Counted from the first letter of the stretch, positions 38,087 through 47,982 are shown. The stretch is 64,000 nt of DNA from Streptomyces sp. Go-475 (GCF_003330845.1 NZ_CP026121.1:5437501-5501500), one strand, 5' to 3'. The notes: a model not told the origin generated them from the letters alone. A program made the numbers and translations.

Positions 38087-38569
38087 ATGCTGCAACTCTC
38101 CGGGCGCCACCTCCCGGACCCCGACGCCCGGTACGGCCCGTTCCCGCAACCACCCCTGGGAGCAGGCCACCTGAGTGTCGAGTACGCACCCCGGCCCTCC
38201 GCCGTGCGCGAGGCACGCGCGGAAGTGCGCAGGCAGTTGGAGGGCTGGGGGCTCGCGGAGCGCGGTGAGGTGGCGGACGTGGCGGAACTCCTCGTGGGTG
38301 AGCTCGCCACCAACGCACTGGTGCACGCCGAGAGCCGCTTCCGGCTCACGCTCTTCGCCGCGCACGGCGTGCTGCGCTGCGAGGTCGCCGACGGCGAGCG
38401 GCGCGTGCCCCGGGTGCTGGAGGCGGGCACCGGGGAGAGCGGCCGCGGGATGTTCCTGGTGGACGCCCTCGCCCAGCGCTGGGGCTGCCACCGGGACGGG
38501 CCGGGCAAGACCGTGTGGTTCGAGCTCGGCACGTGCGGGGCGGACGGCTGTGGTCGGCGACAGCCGTGA
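38087..38569 (+). CDS. ATP-binding protein, anti-sigma-factor-type HATPase
   Basis: The 160-residue protein carries a single HATPase_c domain of the RsbW/SpoIIAB style. The N-box region is VAELLVGELATNALVHAES, followed by LRCEVADGERRVPRV (G1-type Asp-Gly) and the glycine-rich ESGRGMFLVDALAQRWG (G2). Streptomyces encodes many of these. They act as serine kinases or anti-sigma factors, usually partnered with STAS or sensor proteins. The MEDS protein upstream is a candidate partner. Start ATG 38087 gives the normal short leader. Confidence 0.85.
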   Translation: MLQLSGRHLPDPDARYGPFPQPPLGAGHLSVEYAPRPSAVREARAEVRRQLEGWGLAERGEVADVAELLVGELATNALVHAESRFRLTLFAAHGVLRCEVADGERRVPRVLEAGTGESGRGMFLVDALAQRWGCHRDGPGKTVWFELGTCGADGCGRRQP

Positions 38570-38647
38570 CGCTCCACTGGGCCGGGCCATGGCGGTGTGC
38601 CGTGCCGCCTTGGTCCGGCTGCGGGCCGCGGGCTCGTGTGGTTGATC

Positions 38648-38666
38648 GCGCAGTTCCCCGCGCCCC
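38648..38666 (-). repeat. 19-nt Streptomyces-type intergenic repeat, copy 2
   Basis: GCGCAGTTCCCCGCGCCCC on the plus strand is the reverse complement of the repeat at 32800-32818 with one mismatch. It lies in the spacer before the Nramp-like gene. It is followed by TTGGGGCGG, so the right half can fold on itself. Confidence 0.6.
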
Positions 38667-38726
38667 TTGGGGCGGATCGCTTCTGCCCCCTTGTCGGCCG
38701 AGGTCCTTTGCGGTTTCTTGATCTGC

Positions 38727-40043
38727 ATGGCGGACACCACGGGAAACACCACGGATCACGAGGCCACCCAGCGACCCCCGCTGCGCAAGGCGAGTTGGAA
38801 GTACATCGGGCCGGGGATCGTCGTCGCGGCCACCGGCGTCGGGGCCGGTGACCTGGTCGCCACGCTCATCGCGGGCAGCAACTTCGGCTACACCCTCCTG
38901 TGGGCCGCGATCATCGGCTGTCTGGTGAAGATCTCGCTGGCCGAGGCGGCGGGCCGCTGGCACCTGTCCACGGGCCGCACCCTGTTCGACGGCTGGGCGA
39001 GCCTCGGCCGCTGGACGACGTGGTTCTTCGCGGTCTACGTCGTCGTCTGGGGCTTCGTCTACGGCGCGGCGGCGATGTCGTCGAGCGCGCTGCCGCTGCA
39101 GGCGCTCTTCCCCGACGTGATGGACCTGAAGTGGTGGGGCATCGCCTGCGGCCTGGTCGGGCTGGTCTTCGTCTGGTTCAACAAGTACGCCGTGTTCGAG
39201 AAGGTCATGACGGTCCTGGTGGGCGTCATGTTCCTGGTGACGGTGTACCTGGCGATCCGGGTCACGCCGAACCTGGCCGACGCCTTCGCCGGGCTCCTGC
39301 CGGTCCTGCCGGACGAGAAGGACTCGATCCTCAACACGCTCGGCCTGATCGGCGGCGTCGGCGGCACGATCACGCTCGCCGCGTACGGCTACTGGGTCAA
39401 CGCCAAGGGCTGGACCGACACCGGCTGGATGAAGGTCATGCGCCTGGACAACCGCGTCGCCTACGCCACCACCGGCATCTTCGTGATCGCCATGCTGTTC
39501 GTCGGCGCGGAGCTGCTGCACTCGGCGAACGTCGCCATCGCCAGCGGCGACAAGGGCCTGATCCAGCTGGGCGACATCCTGGAGGAGGAGTACGGGGCGG
39601 CGACGGCGAAGTTCTTCCTCATCGGCTTCTTCGCCACGTCCTTCACCTCGCTGATCGGCGTCTGGCACGGCGTGAGCCTGATGTTCGCCGACTTCGTGAC
39701 CCGCCTGTCGGGACGCGGCCAGGCCAAGGGCGAGGAGGTCGCCTCCGGCGAGCGCGAACGCTCCTGGCCCTTCCGCGCGTACCTGCTGTGGCTGACCTTC
39801 CCGCCCATGATCCTGCTCTTCGAAGGCCAGCCCTTCCGCCTGATCATCATCTACGGCGTGCTCGGCGCGGCCTTCCTGCCGTTCCTCGCCGGCACCCTGA
39901 TCTGGCTGCTGAACTCCGCCCGGACGCCCCGCGAGTGGCGCAACGGCCCGGTGAGCAACGTGATGCTCGCCCTCGCGGGGCTGCTGTTCCTGATCCTGTG
40001 CGTGAAGCAGATCTGGGACCAGCCGTGGGGGGAGTTCTTCTAG
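38727..40043 (+). CDS. Nramp-family-like divalent metal transporter, atypical
   Basis: The 438-residue protein has about 11 helices and the Nramp/APC layout. TM1 reads GPGIVVAATGVGAGDLVATL. The canonical DPGN metal-binding motif is missing, replaced by GAGD. TM6 reads GGVGGTITLAAYGYWVNA, without the MPH of proton-coupled Mn/Fe Nramps. Later helices (SLMFADF, LLWLTFPPMILLFEGQPF) fit the superfamily. It may belong to an Nramp-related clade with another substrate, for example magnesium or another solute. ATG 38727 lies 157 nt after the HATPase stop, so it is probably a separate unit. Confidence 0.8.
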   Translation: MADTTGNTTDHEATQRPPLRKASWKYIGPGIVVAATGVGAGDLVATLIAGSNFGYTLLWAAIIGCLVKISLAEAAGRWHLSTGRTLFDGWASLGRWTTWFFAVYVVVWGFVYGAAAMSSSALPLQALFPDVMDLKWWGIACGLVGLVFVWFNKYAVFEKVMTVLVGVMFLVTVYLAIRVTPNLADAFAGLLPVLPDEKDSILNTLGLIGGVGGTITLAAYGYWVNAKGWTDTGWMKVMRLDNRVAYATTGIFVIAMLFVGAELLHSANVAIASGDKGLIQLGDILEEEYGAATAKFFLIGFFATSFTSLIGVWHGVSLMFADFVTRLSGRGQAKGEEVASGERERSWPFRAYLLWLTFPPMILLFEGQPFRLIIIYGVLGAAFLPFLAGTLIWLLNSARTPREWRNGPVSNVMLALAGLLFLILCVKQIWDQPWGEFF

Positions 40044-40061
40044 GAACCAGAAGGCAGGGGG

Positions 40062-41750
40062 CTACGGCAGGGCGTCCACGTGCGGTCCCACCGCGTTGGA
40101 CCACGCGTTGCCGGACGCGGCGTCCCAGTTCGTCGACCAGGTCATCGCGCCCCGCAGGGCCGGGTACGTCCGCGGCGGCTTGAAGCTGCCGCAGTTGGTG
40201 GCTCTGGTCAGGCAGTCCAGGGCGTTGTTGACCACGGTCGGCGACACGTAGCCGCCCCCTGCCGCGCGGGTGGAGGCGGGCAGACCGAGCCCGACCTGGG
40301 ACGGGGCGAGGCCGTTCTCCAGCTGGATGCAGGCCAGGGCCGTCAGGAAGTCCACCGTGCCCTGGCTGTACACCTTGCCGTCGCAGCCGAGCATGGAACC
40401 GCTGTTGTAGTACTGCATGTTGACGACGGTGAGGATGTCCTTGATGTTCAGCGCGGTCTGGAAGTAGGAGTTCGACGTCGACTGCATGTCGATGGTCTGC
40501 GGCGCCATCGTGATGATCAGCGACGGGCCCGCCTTCGCGGACAGGGCGCGCAGGGCCTGCGTCATGTAGGTGGCGTTGAGGCCGTTCTCCAGGTCGATGT
40601 CGACGCCGTCGAAGCCGTACTCCTGCATGACCGACCAGACGCTGTCGGCGAAGTTCGTCGCCGAGGCCGCGTCGTTCACGGTGACCGTGCCGCGTTCGCC
40701 GCCGACCGAGATGATGACCTTCTTGCCGGCCGCCTGCTTGGCCTTCACATCGGCCTTGAACCGGTCGACGGTGTAGCCCTTCAGCCCGGCCGAGTCCAGG
40801 GTGAAGGAGACCGCGCCCGGTGTGCCCGTGGCGTCCGCGAAGGCCACCGCGATGATGTCGTAGTGGGCCGGTACGTCCGAGATCTTCTGGACCGTCGCGC
40901 CGTTGTCGAAGTTCTGCCAGTAGCCGGTCACCGCGTGCTTGGGCAGGGCGGGGCCGGGGCCGGACGTGTGGTTCGTGGTCCCCGTGACGGCCGTCGACCT
41001 CGGCGACTCACCGGCCGCGTTCGTCGCCGTGACCTGGAAGGAGTACGACGTCGAGGCGGCGAGCCCGGTCACCGTGGCCGACGTGCCGGAGACCGCCGTG
41101 ACCTTCGTGCCGTCGCGGTAGACGGTGTAGCCCGTGGCGCCGGAGACGGTGTTCCAGGCGAGCGAGACGGACGAGGACGTCGTACCCGAGACGCGCAGAC
41201 CGCTCGGCGCGGCCGGGATCGTGGGGCCCGGGCCGGTGCCGCCGCCCCCGTCGGGGCCGAAGACCGACACGTCGTCGGCGTAGTACGCGGCCTGCCCGTA
41301 CCAGCCGTGCGTGTACACCGTCACCGAGGTCGTCGACGCGCCCGTCCTGAACGACGTCGACAGCTGCTTCCAGGAGGAGGAATCCGGCGTCCACGTGGAC
41401 ACGTCCGTGGTGCCCGTGCCGGTGACGCCGAGGTAGGCGTAGCCGCCCCGGACCCAGGCGCCCAGGGAGTAGGTGGAGTTCGGCCGCACCGCCACCGTCT
41501 GACTGCACCGGGCGTTGTCCTGCCCGGCGGGGGTGGCCCGCAGCGCGGCCGTACCGGTGCGCACCGGGGAGGAGACCGTCGTACCGCTGCCCGCCGAGCA
41601 GGTCCAGTCGCTCAGACCTGCCTCGAAGCCGGCGTTGCGGGCGTTCTCGACGTCGGCGGCGGAGGCCTGGCCGACGGCCGTGACAGTGAGGGCCAGGGCA
41701 ACCGTGACGGCACCCGACCAGAGCCGCAGGGATCCTCTGTATATGGACAT
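40062..41750 (-). CDS. Secreted chitinase, GH18 with CBM and fibronectin III domains
   Basis: The 562-residue protein has a signal peptide (IYRGSLRLWSGAVTVALAL, ending near ASA), an N-terminal carbohydrate-binding jelly-roll (~33-165), a Gly/Pro linker, a fibronectin III domain (~180-260, AAPSGLRVSGTTSSSVSLAW) and a GH18 catalytic domain (~275-560). The catalytic motif FDGVDIDLE contains Glu388 as proton donor. Substrate-site sequences include KVIISVGGE and MTWSTNWD. The enzyme hydrolyses chitin outside the cell. Its promoter carries two chitinase-type 12-mers (41761-41798). It is convergent with the Nramp-like gene, 18 nt apart. Confidence 0.92.
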   Translation of the reverse strand: MSIYRGSLRLWSGAVTVALALTVTAVGQASAADVENARNAGFEAGLSDWTCSAGSGTTVSSPVRTGTAALRATPAGQDNARCSQTVAVRPNSTYSLGAWVRGGYAYLGVTGTGTTDVSTWTPDSSSWKQLSTSFRTGASTTSVTVYTHGWYGQAAYYADDVSVFGPDGGGGTGPGPTIPAAPSGLRVSGTTSSSVSLAWNTVSGATGYTVYRDGTKVTAVSGTSATVTGLAASTSYSFQVTATNAAGESPRSTAVTGTTNHTSGPGPALPKHAVTGYWQNFDNGATVQKISDVPAHYDIIAVAFADATGTPGAVSFTLDSAGLKGYTVDRFKADVKAKQAAGKKVIISVGGERGTVTVNDAASATNFADSVWSVMQEYGFDGVDIDLENGLNATYMTQALRALSAKAGPSLIITMAPQTIDMQSTSNSYFQTALNIKDILTVVNMQYYNSGSMLGCDGKVYSQGTVDFLTALACIQLENGLAPSQVGLGLPASTRAAGGGYVSPTVVNNALDCLTRATNCGSFKPPRTYPALRGAMTWSTNWDAASGNAWSNAVGPHVDALP

Positions 41751-41760
41751 GACAAGAAAA

Positions 41761-41798
41761 TGGTCCAGACCAAAGCAGCTGTCAAGAGGTCCAGACCA
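41761..41798 (-). promoter_or_regulatory. Chitinase promoter with paired TGGTCCAGACCA (DasR/chitinase direct-repeat) motifs
   Basis: TGGTCCAGACCA (41761-41772) and AGGTCCAGACCA (41787-41798) are 26 nt apart. They match the 12-mer that is duplicated in Streptomyces chitinase promoters and overlaps the DasR consensus TGGTCTAGACCA. On the minus strand TTGACA (41785-41780) sits between the copies and could be the -35. Both activation by chitin oligomers and DasR repression by this type of site are known in Streptomyces. Confidence 0.75.
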
Positions 41799-42012
41799 AC
41801 CGCTTGGGTGTGGTCGACGGTCGGCGGGATGCTCAACCTGCCCCGTTTTGACGCATCTTGTGCAACGGCAGTTCCTCCTCACCTACACAAACGCTGTTCT
41901 CCGGTCACAGAGCCGTGGATACAGTGCTGAGGTAGTCACGCAGTGAAGTCGACGAGGTGTGCCGGAGTAACTCCCGGCGTGCCGACGGGCATGGGGAAAC
42001 GGGGAGCTGCGC

Positions 42013-42879
42013 GTGCCAACTGCCATTGCCGTGACCAGTGCCGACCTGGCGCTGCCGCCACAGGACGAACGCACCCTGCCCGCCACGGTGCTCCGGGACG
42101 TCGCGCAGCGCCCCCTGGAGCAGGTGCTCGCCGACATGCAGGCCCTGGTCGAGCACCACGGACACGTGATCGTGGTCTGCTCAGCGGCCGCCCCCACCGC
42201 CGTCCAGCGACGGCTGCACACCCTGCGCTCCCTCATGGAGAGCGACCGGATCGCCCTGTTCCGGCCGGAGCTGCCGCCCCTCGGACTGGCCGTCCTGACC
42301 CGCCAGCTGCGGCAGCTCGCCTCCTGCGACATCAGCCCCGGCGTCCTCGCCTCCGCCGGCCGCCTCCTCGTCCACTACATCCACGCCGGGGCGCTGCTCG
42401 GCTCCGTCGCCCGCCTCGACCGCGTCCCGGTCGGCCTCAAGTCGCACGCCAAGTCCTGGATGCCCGGCAGCCAGTTCGGCGTGCTCGCCCACCCCGAGCC
42501 GCAGCTCGTCCGCATCACCCCCGAGGCCGCGCTGCCCGGCCCCGAGTTCGGCACGTGGATGCTGGTCGCCAAAGGGCAGCTCCAGTCCGACTGGGTCACC
42601 GGCACGCTCGCCCCCTCCTGGAAGGTGCAGGGGCTGCGCGAGACCCCGCTCCCGGCCGAGTCACCCGCCTGGTGGGGCACCGGCAAGGTGATCGAGTTCT
42701 GCAGCTACCTGCCCGACCTGTCGGTCCTCTACCAGCTGGTCACCTCCGTACGGCGCAGCCGCTGCCACTGGTGCGGCATCGACGTCATCGGCGACCGCTG
42801 CGTCTTCTGCTCCGCCACGCCACCCGCCCACGACAGCCCACCCCTCAAGCAGCTGGAGAACCGGACGGCGGCCGGGTGA
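42013..42879 (+). CDS. Hypothetical protein with C-terminal zinc ribbon, upstream of Tad genes
   Basis: I do not recognise a named family. The 288-residue soluble protein has an N-terminal part with VIVVCSAAAPTAVQRRLHTLRSLMESD, a middle mixed alpha/beta region and a C-terminal CHWCGIDVIGDRCVFCS with two CxxC pairs of zinc-ribbon type. GTG 42013 has GGGGAG upstream. It lies 70 nt before cpaB on the same strand. It may be an accessory or regulator of the pilus locus, but this is only positional. Confidence 0.65.
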   Translation: MPTAIAVTSADLALPPQDERTLPATVLRDVAQRPLEQVLADMQALVEHHGHVIVVCSAAAPTAVQRRLHTLRSLMESDRIALFRPELPPLGLAVLTRQLRQLASCDISPGVLASAGRLLVHYIHAGALLGSVARLDRVPVGLKSHAKSWMPGSQFGVLAHPEPQLVRITPEAALPGPEFGTWMLVAKGQLQSDWVTGTLAPSWKVQGLRETPLPAESPAWWGTGKVIEFCSYLPDLSVLYQLVTSVRRSRCHWCGIDVIGDRCVFCSATPPAHDSPPLKQLENRTAAG

Positions 42880-42949
42880 GCCCGCGCACCGCACGTCAGC
42901 ACTGCTCCCGTCCCGCTCGACCGATATCCCCAACGAGGTTGTACGGTTC

Positions 42950-43657
42950 ATGAATTCCCGTCAGCGCCGCGGCGTGATTCTCCTGCTCCTGTCGGTCGTC
43001 TGCGCCCTGGGCGCCTTCACCGGCGTGCTGTCCGTCATCAGCGACGTGGAGTCCAAGGTCGGCCCCGAGGTCACCGCCTACCGGCTCAAGTCCGACGTAC
43101 CGCCCTACACCACCCTCAGCACGGGCCAGTTCGAGAAGATCAAGATGCCCGAGCGGTGGCTGTCGGAGAACGCGGTCACCGACCTGCGCGACATCCAGGG
43201 CAAGATCGCCGTGACCACGCTGCAAGCGGGCTCCCTGCTCCAGTCCGACATGATCGTCCAGCAGCCGGCCCTGCGGCCCGGCCAGCAGGAGGTCGCCATC
43301 ATGGTCGACGCGGCGACCGGCGTGGCCGGCAAGATCACCCCGGGTGCCTCGGTCAACGTCTACGCCACCTTCGAGGGCGAGCGCGAGGGCGACCCCGACC
43401 AGTCGAAGATCATCGTGACCAATGCCAAGGTCCTCGACATCGGCGAGATCGCCGCGCTGAAGCCGGACGAGAGCAACCGCACCCAGCAGCCCACCGACGC
43501 GGTCCCGATCACCTTCGCGCTGTCCGCCCGGGACGCCCAGCGCATCACCTACGCCGAGTCGTTCGCCAAGCGCGTCCGGCTCGCCCTCGTCGCGCCCGGC
43601 AGCGACACCAGCGTCCCGGAGCAGGACCGGACGTACGAACTCGCGAAGGACAAGTGA
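42950..43657 (+). CDS. cpaB: Flp pilus assembly protein CpaB/RcpC (SAF domain)
   Basis: The 235-residue protein has one N-terminal membrane helix (GVILLLLSVVCALGAFTGVL) and then a SAF domain with VPPYTTLSTGQFEKIKMPERW and TLQAGSLLQSDMI. The downstream CpaB-type beta-rich region contains VAIMVDAATGVAGKITPGASVNVYATF. CpaB-type proteins are periplasmic/outer components of Tad systems; in this monoderm it should sit on the outer face of the membrane. First clearly Tad gene of the locus, 9 nt before cpaE. Confidence 0.85.
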   Translation: MNSRQRRGVILLLLSVVCALGAFTGVLSVISDVESKVGPEVTAYRLKSDVPPYTTLSTGQFEKIKMPERWLSENAVTDLRDIQGKIAVTTLQAGSLLQSDMIVQQPALRPGQQEVAIMVDAATGVAGKITPGASVNVYATFEGEREGDPDQSKIIVTNAKVLDIGEIAALKPDESNRTQQPTDAVPITFALSARDAQRITYAESFAKRVRLALVAPGSDTSVPEQDRTYELAKDK

Positions 43658-43666
43658 GAGGCTCGC

Positions 43667-44917
43667 ATGCCCACGAGGATCCTCCCGGCAGTCGGTGACG
43701 CGGACGCCGTCCGGTCCGTCACGACGCTGCTCAGCCAGCTCCCGGACGCCGAACCGGTCGCCCCGGTGGTCGACTCCACGCAGCTCATCGACACCCTCGC
43801 GCGCCTGGCCGCCGAGTCCGTCGACGAACTGCCCGAGGTCGTGGTCGTGCACGAGCGGATCGGCCCCGTCCCCGCGCTGGAACTGATCCGCGAGGTCGCC
43901 CTGCGCTTCCCGGCCGTCGGCGTCATCCTCGTCACCTCCGACGCGAGCCCCGGCCTCTTCCAGGCCGCCATGGACTACGGCGCCCGCGGCCTGGTCGCCC
44001 TGCCCCTCAGCTACGAGGAACTCGCCAGCCGCGTCCAGGCGGTCGCCCAGTGGTCGGTGGGCGTACGGCGCCACCTGGGCGCCGGCGGCGACGTGTTCAC
44101 CGGCGTCGGCGGCTCGGTCGTCACGGTCAGCGGGGCCAAGGGCGGCGCCGGGGCCACCCTGACCGCCATCCAGCTGGCCCTGGCCGCCCAGGCCTCCGGC
44201 CGCAGCACCGCCCTGGTCGACATGGACCTCCAGACCGGCGACATCGCCTCCTACCTGGACGTCCAGTTCCGCCGCTCCGTCGTCGACCTGGCCGCCATCA
44301 CCGACATCTCCCCACGCGTCCTGGCCGACGCGGTCTTCCGCCACGACACCGGCCTCGCCCTGCTGCTCGCCCCGGCCGAGGGGGAACGCGGCGAGGACGT
44401 CACCGACCGCGCCGCCCGGCAGATCGTCAGCGCCCTGCGCTCCCGCTACGAGGTCGTCGTCATCGACTGCGGCGCCCAGCTGAGCGGGGCCGGGGCGGCG
44501 GCCGTGGAGATGGCGGACCGGGCCCTGCTCGTCACCACCCCGGACGTGGTCGCCGTACGGGGCGCCAAACGGGCCGTGCGGATGTGGGACCGGCTGCAGA
44601 TCCGCAAGGCCGAGGAGACGACCGTCGTCGTCAACCGGTACTCCCGCGGTACGGAGATCCAGCCGCCCCTGATCCAGCGGATCACCGGCACGGCGGTCGC
44701 GGCCACCGCGATCCCCGCCAACTTCAAGGAACTGCAGAGCGTCGTCGACGCGGGCCGCGTCCACGAACTGGAGAACAAGAGCGCGGTGAAGCAGGCCCTG
44801 TGGGGCCTGGCCGGTGAACTGGGCCTGGTCAAGGCGCCCGACGCCGCCCGGAAGGCCGGCAGGTTCCGGGGCGGCGACCGGGGTTCGGTGAGCTTTCGGC
44901 GGAGGAGGGAGGGATGA
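43667..44917 (+). CDS. cpaE: CpaE/TadZ-like MinD-type ATPase of the Tad locus
   Basis: The 416-residue protein has an N-terminal receiver-like domain (~1-130, VVHERIGPVPALELIREVAL and VILVTSDASPG) and a MinD/ParA-type ATPase domain. The deviant Walker A reads SGAKGGAGATL: Lys158 is kept but the second Lys of KGGxGK(T/S) is Ala163, as in some TadZ proteins. VDMDLQTGDIASYL is the switch I/II-like region. TadZ proteins localise the Tad machine to cell positions. Its stop overlaps the TadE start (ATGA). Confidence 0.82.
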   Translation: MPTRILPAVGDADAVRSVTTLLSQLPDAEPVAPVVDSTQLIDTLARLAAESVDELPEVVVVHERIGPVPALELIREVALRFPAVGVILVTSDASPGLFQAAMDYGARGLVALPLSYEELASRVQAVAQWSVGVRRHLGAGGDVFTGVGGSVVTVSGAKGGAGATLTAIQLALAAQASGRSTALVDMDLQTGDIASYLDVQFRRSVVDLAAITDISPRVLADAVFRHDTGLALLLAPAEGERGEDVTDRAARQIVSALRSRYEVVVIDCGAQLSGAGAAAVEMADRALLVTTPDVVAVRGAKRAVRMWDRLQIRKAEETTVVVNRYSRGTEIQPPLIQRITGTAVAATAIPANFKELQSVVDAGRVHELENKSAVKQALWGLAGELGLVKAPDAARKAGRFRGGDRGSVSFRRRREG

Positions 44918-45300
44918 ACATGCCGTCAAGAGGGCGCGACCGGGACCGGGGCCAGGTCACCATCGAGTTCCTCGGCATGACACCGACGATCATCGTGACG
45001 CTGATCGCGCTGTGGCAGGTCGTCCTCGTCGGCTACACGTTCATCCTCGCGGGCAACGCGGCGGACGAGGCGGTGCGGGCGGGAACGGCGGCCGAACCGG
45101 GCGCGCGGCAGGCCGCCTGCCAGGAGGCCGGGCTCAAGCACCTGTCGGAGGCGTGGCGATCCGGCGCCACGATCACCTGCGGCGGCTCCGGTTACGTCAC
45201 GGCCGACGTGCGCCTGGAGGTCCCGGTCCTCTTCCCGGGCACGCTGTCCTTCCCGTACGCCGTCAAGGGCCACGCCGGCGCGGTCGAGGAGGCGGACTGA
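44914..45300 (+). CDS. TadE-like pseudopilin / pilus assembly protein
   Basis: The 128-residue protein starts RDRGQVTIEFLGMTPTIIVTLIALWQ, a class III signal (cleavage before Q, Glu at +5 of the mature protein) with one hydrophobic helix typical of TadE. It is followed by ADEAVRAGTAAEPGARQAAC and a beta-rich C-terminus with two cysteines. TadE-like minor pilins are processed by a prepilin peptidase. ATG overlaps the CpaE stop. Confidence 0.83.
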   Translation: MNMPSRGRDRDRGQVTIEFLGMTPTIIVTLIALWQVVLVGYTFILAGNAADEAVRAGTAAEPGARQAACQEAGLKHLSEAWRSGATITCGGSGYVTADVRLEVPVLFPGTLSFPYAVKGHAGAVEEAD

Positions 45301-45301
45301 C

Positions 45302-45658
45302 ATGACTCGTCTCAGCAAGGGCCGCGACCGCGGCCAGGTCGCCATCGAGTTCATCGGCTTCCTGCCGATCCTCCTGATCGTCGCCCTGGCCGCCGTGCAA
45401 CTGGGCCTCATCGCCTACACGGCCCAGCAGGCGGGCACCGCCGCCCGGACGGGGGCGCGCAGCGCGTCGCTGGACGGCCCGTACGAGGCGGACTGCCGGG
45501 CGGCGGTCAGCAGCTGGCTGGCCGACGGCACCAGTTGCCCGGCGTCGATCGGCGGCGACGAGGTCACGGTCACGGCCACCGTGCAGATCCCGTCCCTGGT
45601 GCCGGGCTGGGAGTTCGACCCGGCCGTCAAGACCGCGACGATGCCGCGCGACCACTGA
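45302..45658 (+). CDS. TadE-like protein, second copy
   Basis: The 118-residue protein has RDRGQVAIEFIGFLPILLIVALAAVQL as a class III signal/helix nearly identical to the preceding protein. The rest (GTAARTGARSASLDG, then CRAAVSSWL and TSCPASIGGDEVTVTATV) is a TadE-type C-terminus with one short disulfide-capable pair. Tandem duplication of tadE is common in Tad loci. It starts 1 nt after the previous stop. Confidence 0.83.
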   Translation: MTRLSKGRDRGQVAIEFIGFLPILLIVALAAVQLGLIAYTAQQAGTAARTGARSASLDGPYEADCRAAVSSWLADGTSCPASIGGDEVTVTATVQIPSLVPGWEFDPAVKTATMPRDH

Positions 45659-45673
45659 ACGGAGCACGGACTC

Positions 45674-47011
<1,338 letters not shown>

Positions 47012-47020
47012 GACCGACCG

Positions 47021-47965
47021 ATGGATCTGCAATCGCTCATCACGCTCACCACCGGCATCACCCTGCTGACGTGCGTCCTCGCGGTCGTCGGCCTGCACTC
47101 CTACGCCACGGGCAGGGCACAGCGCCAGGCGCTCGTCGACCGCCTGTCCTCGACCGGCCAGATCCCGGACGCCGGCCGCCGCCGCCACTTCCGCGGCATC
47201 GACCGCCGCCTTCGACGCACCAGGACCGGCAAGAAACTGGAACTCCGCCTGGCCGCGACCGGCCTGGACATCACCCCCGGTGAGTTCTTCGTCTACATGC
47301 TCGCGACGGTCGCGGGCCTGTGGCTGATCGGCCAGGCGGCCCTGGCACCGTTCTTCGGCCCGCTCGCGGGCCTGCTGGGCATCGGGGTGGCGATCCAGTT
47401 CCTGAACTGGCAACGGCAGAAACGCATCGAGAAGTTCATCAACCAGCTCCCCGAGATGGCCAGGATCCTGGCCAACGCCACGCAGGCGGGTCTCGCCCTG
47501 CGCACCGCGATCGGCATGGCCGCGGAGGAGATGGAGGCCCCGGCGGGCGAGGAACTGGCCAAGGTGTCGGCACAACTCGCGGTCGGCGCCTCGATGGACG
47601 ACGCACTGAGCGAAATGGCGGACCGCCTCCCCTCCCGCGAACTGGTCGTCCTCGTCACCACGCTGGTGCTGTCCAACCGGGCGGGCGGGCAGGTGGTGAG
47701 CGCCCTGCGGAACCTGACGGAGACGCTGGAGGAACGGAAGGAGACGCGGCGGGAGGTCCGGACGCAGCTCTCCCAGGTGAGCATGACGTCGTACGCGGTG
47801 CCGGTGCTGGGCGTGGGCTCCCTGTTCCTGATGGACGGGGTGAAGGACGGCGCCCTGGACCGCATGACCGGCTCACCCCTCGGCCAGGCGGCGGTCATCA
47901 TCGCCTTCTCCCTCTACGCCGTCGGCTTCGTCCTCATCCGCCGCCTGTCCCGCATCGACGTCTGA
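47021..47965 (+). CDS. tadB: TadB-like type II secretion F-domain protein
   Basis: The 314-residue protein has an N-terminal helix, then two helices around residues ~95-135. The T2SS-F domain contains INQLPEMARILANATQAGLALRTAI and ELVVLVTTLVLSNRAGGQVVSALRNLTETLEERKETRREV, and a final helix pair completes it. It forms the inner-membrane platform with TadC under the CpaF ATPase. 9 nt after cpaF. Confidence 0.92.
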   Translation: MDLQSLITLTTGITLLTCVLAVVGLHSYATGRAQRQALVDRLSSTGQIPDAGRRRHFRGIDRRLRRTRTGKKLELRLAATGLDITPGEFFVYMLATVAGLWLIGQAALAPFFGPLAGLLGIGVAIQFLNWQRQKRIEKFINQLPEMARILANATQAGLALRTAIGMAAEEMEAPAGEELAKVSAQLAVGASMDDALSEMADRLPSRELVVLVTTLVLSNRAGGQVVSALRNLTETLEERKETRREVRTQLSQVSMTSYAVPVLGVGSLFLMDGVKDGALDRMTGSPLGQAAVIIAFSLYAVGFVLIRRLSRIDV

Positions 47966-47982
47966 GAAGCACGGAGGCAACC

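Noticed and set aside
41612..41946. Short ORFs across the chitinase promoter on both strands
   Set aside because: They overlap the signal peptide region and the regulatory 12-mers; base composition does not support coding.
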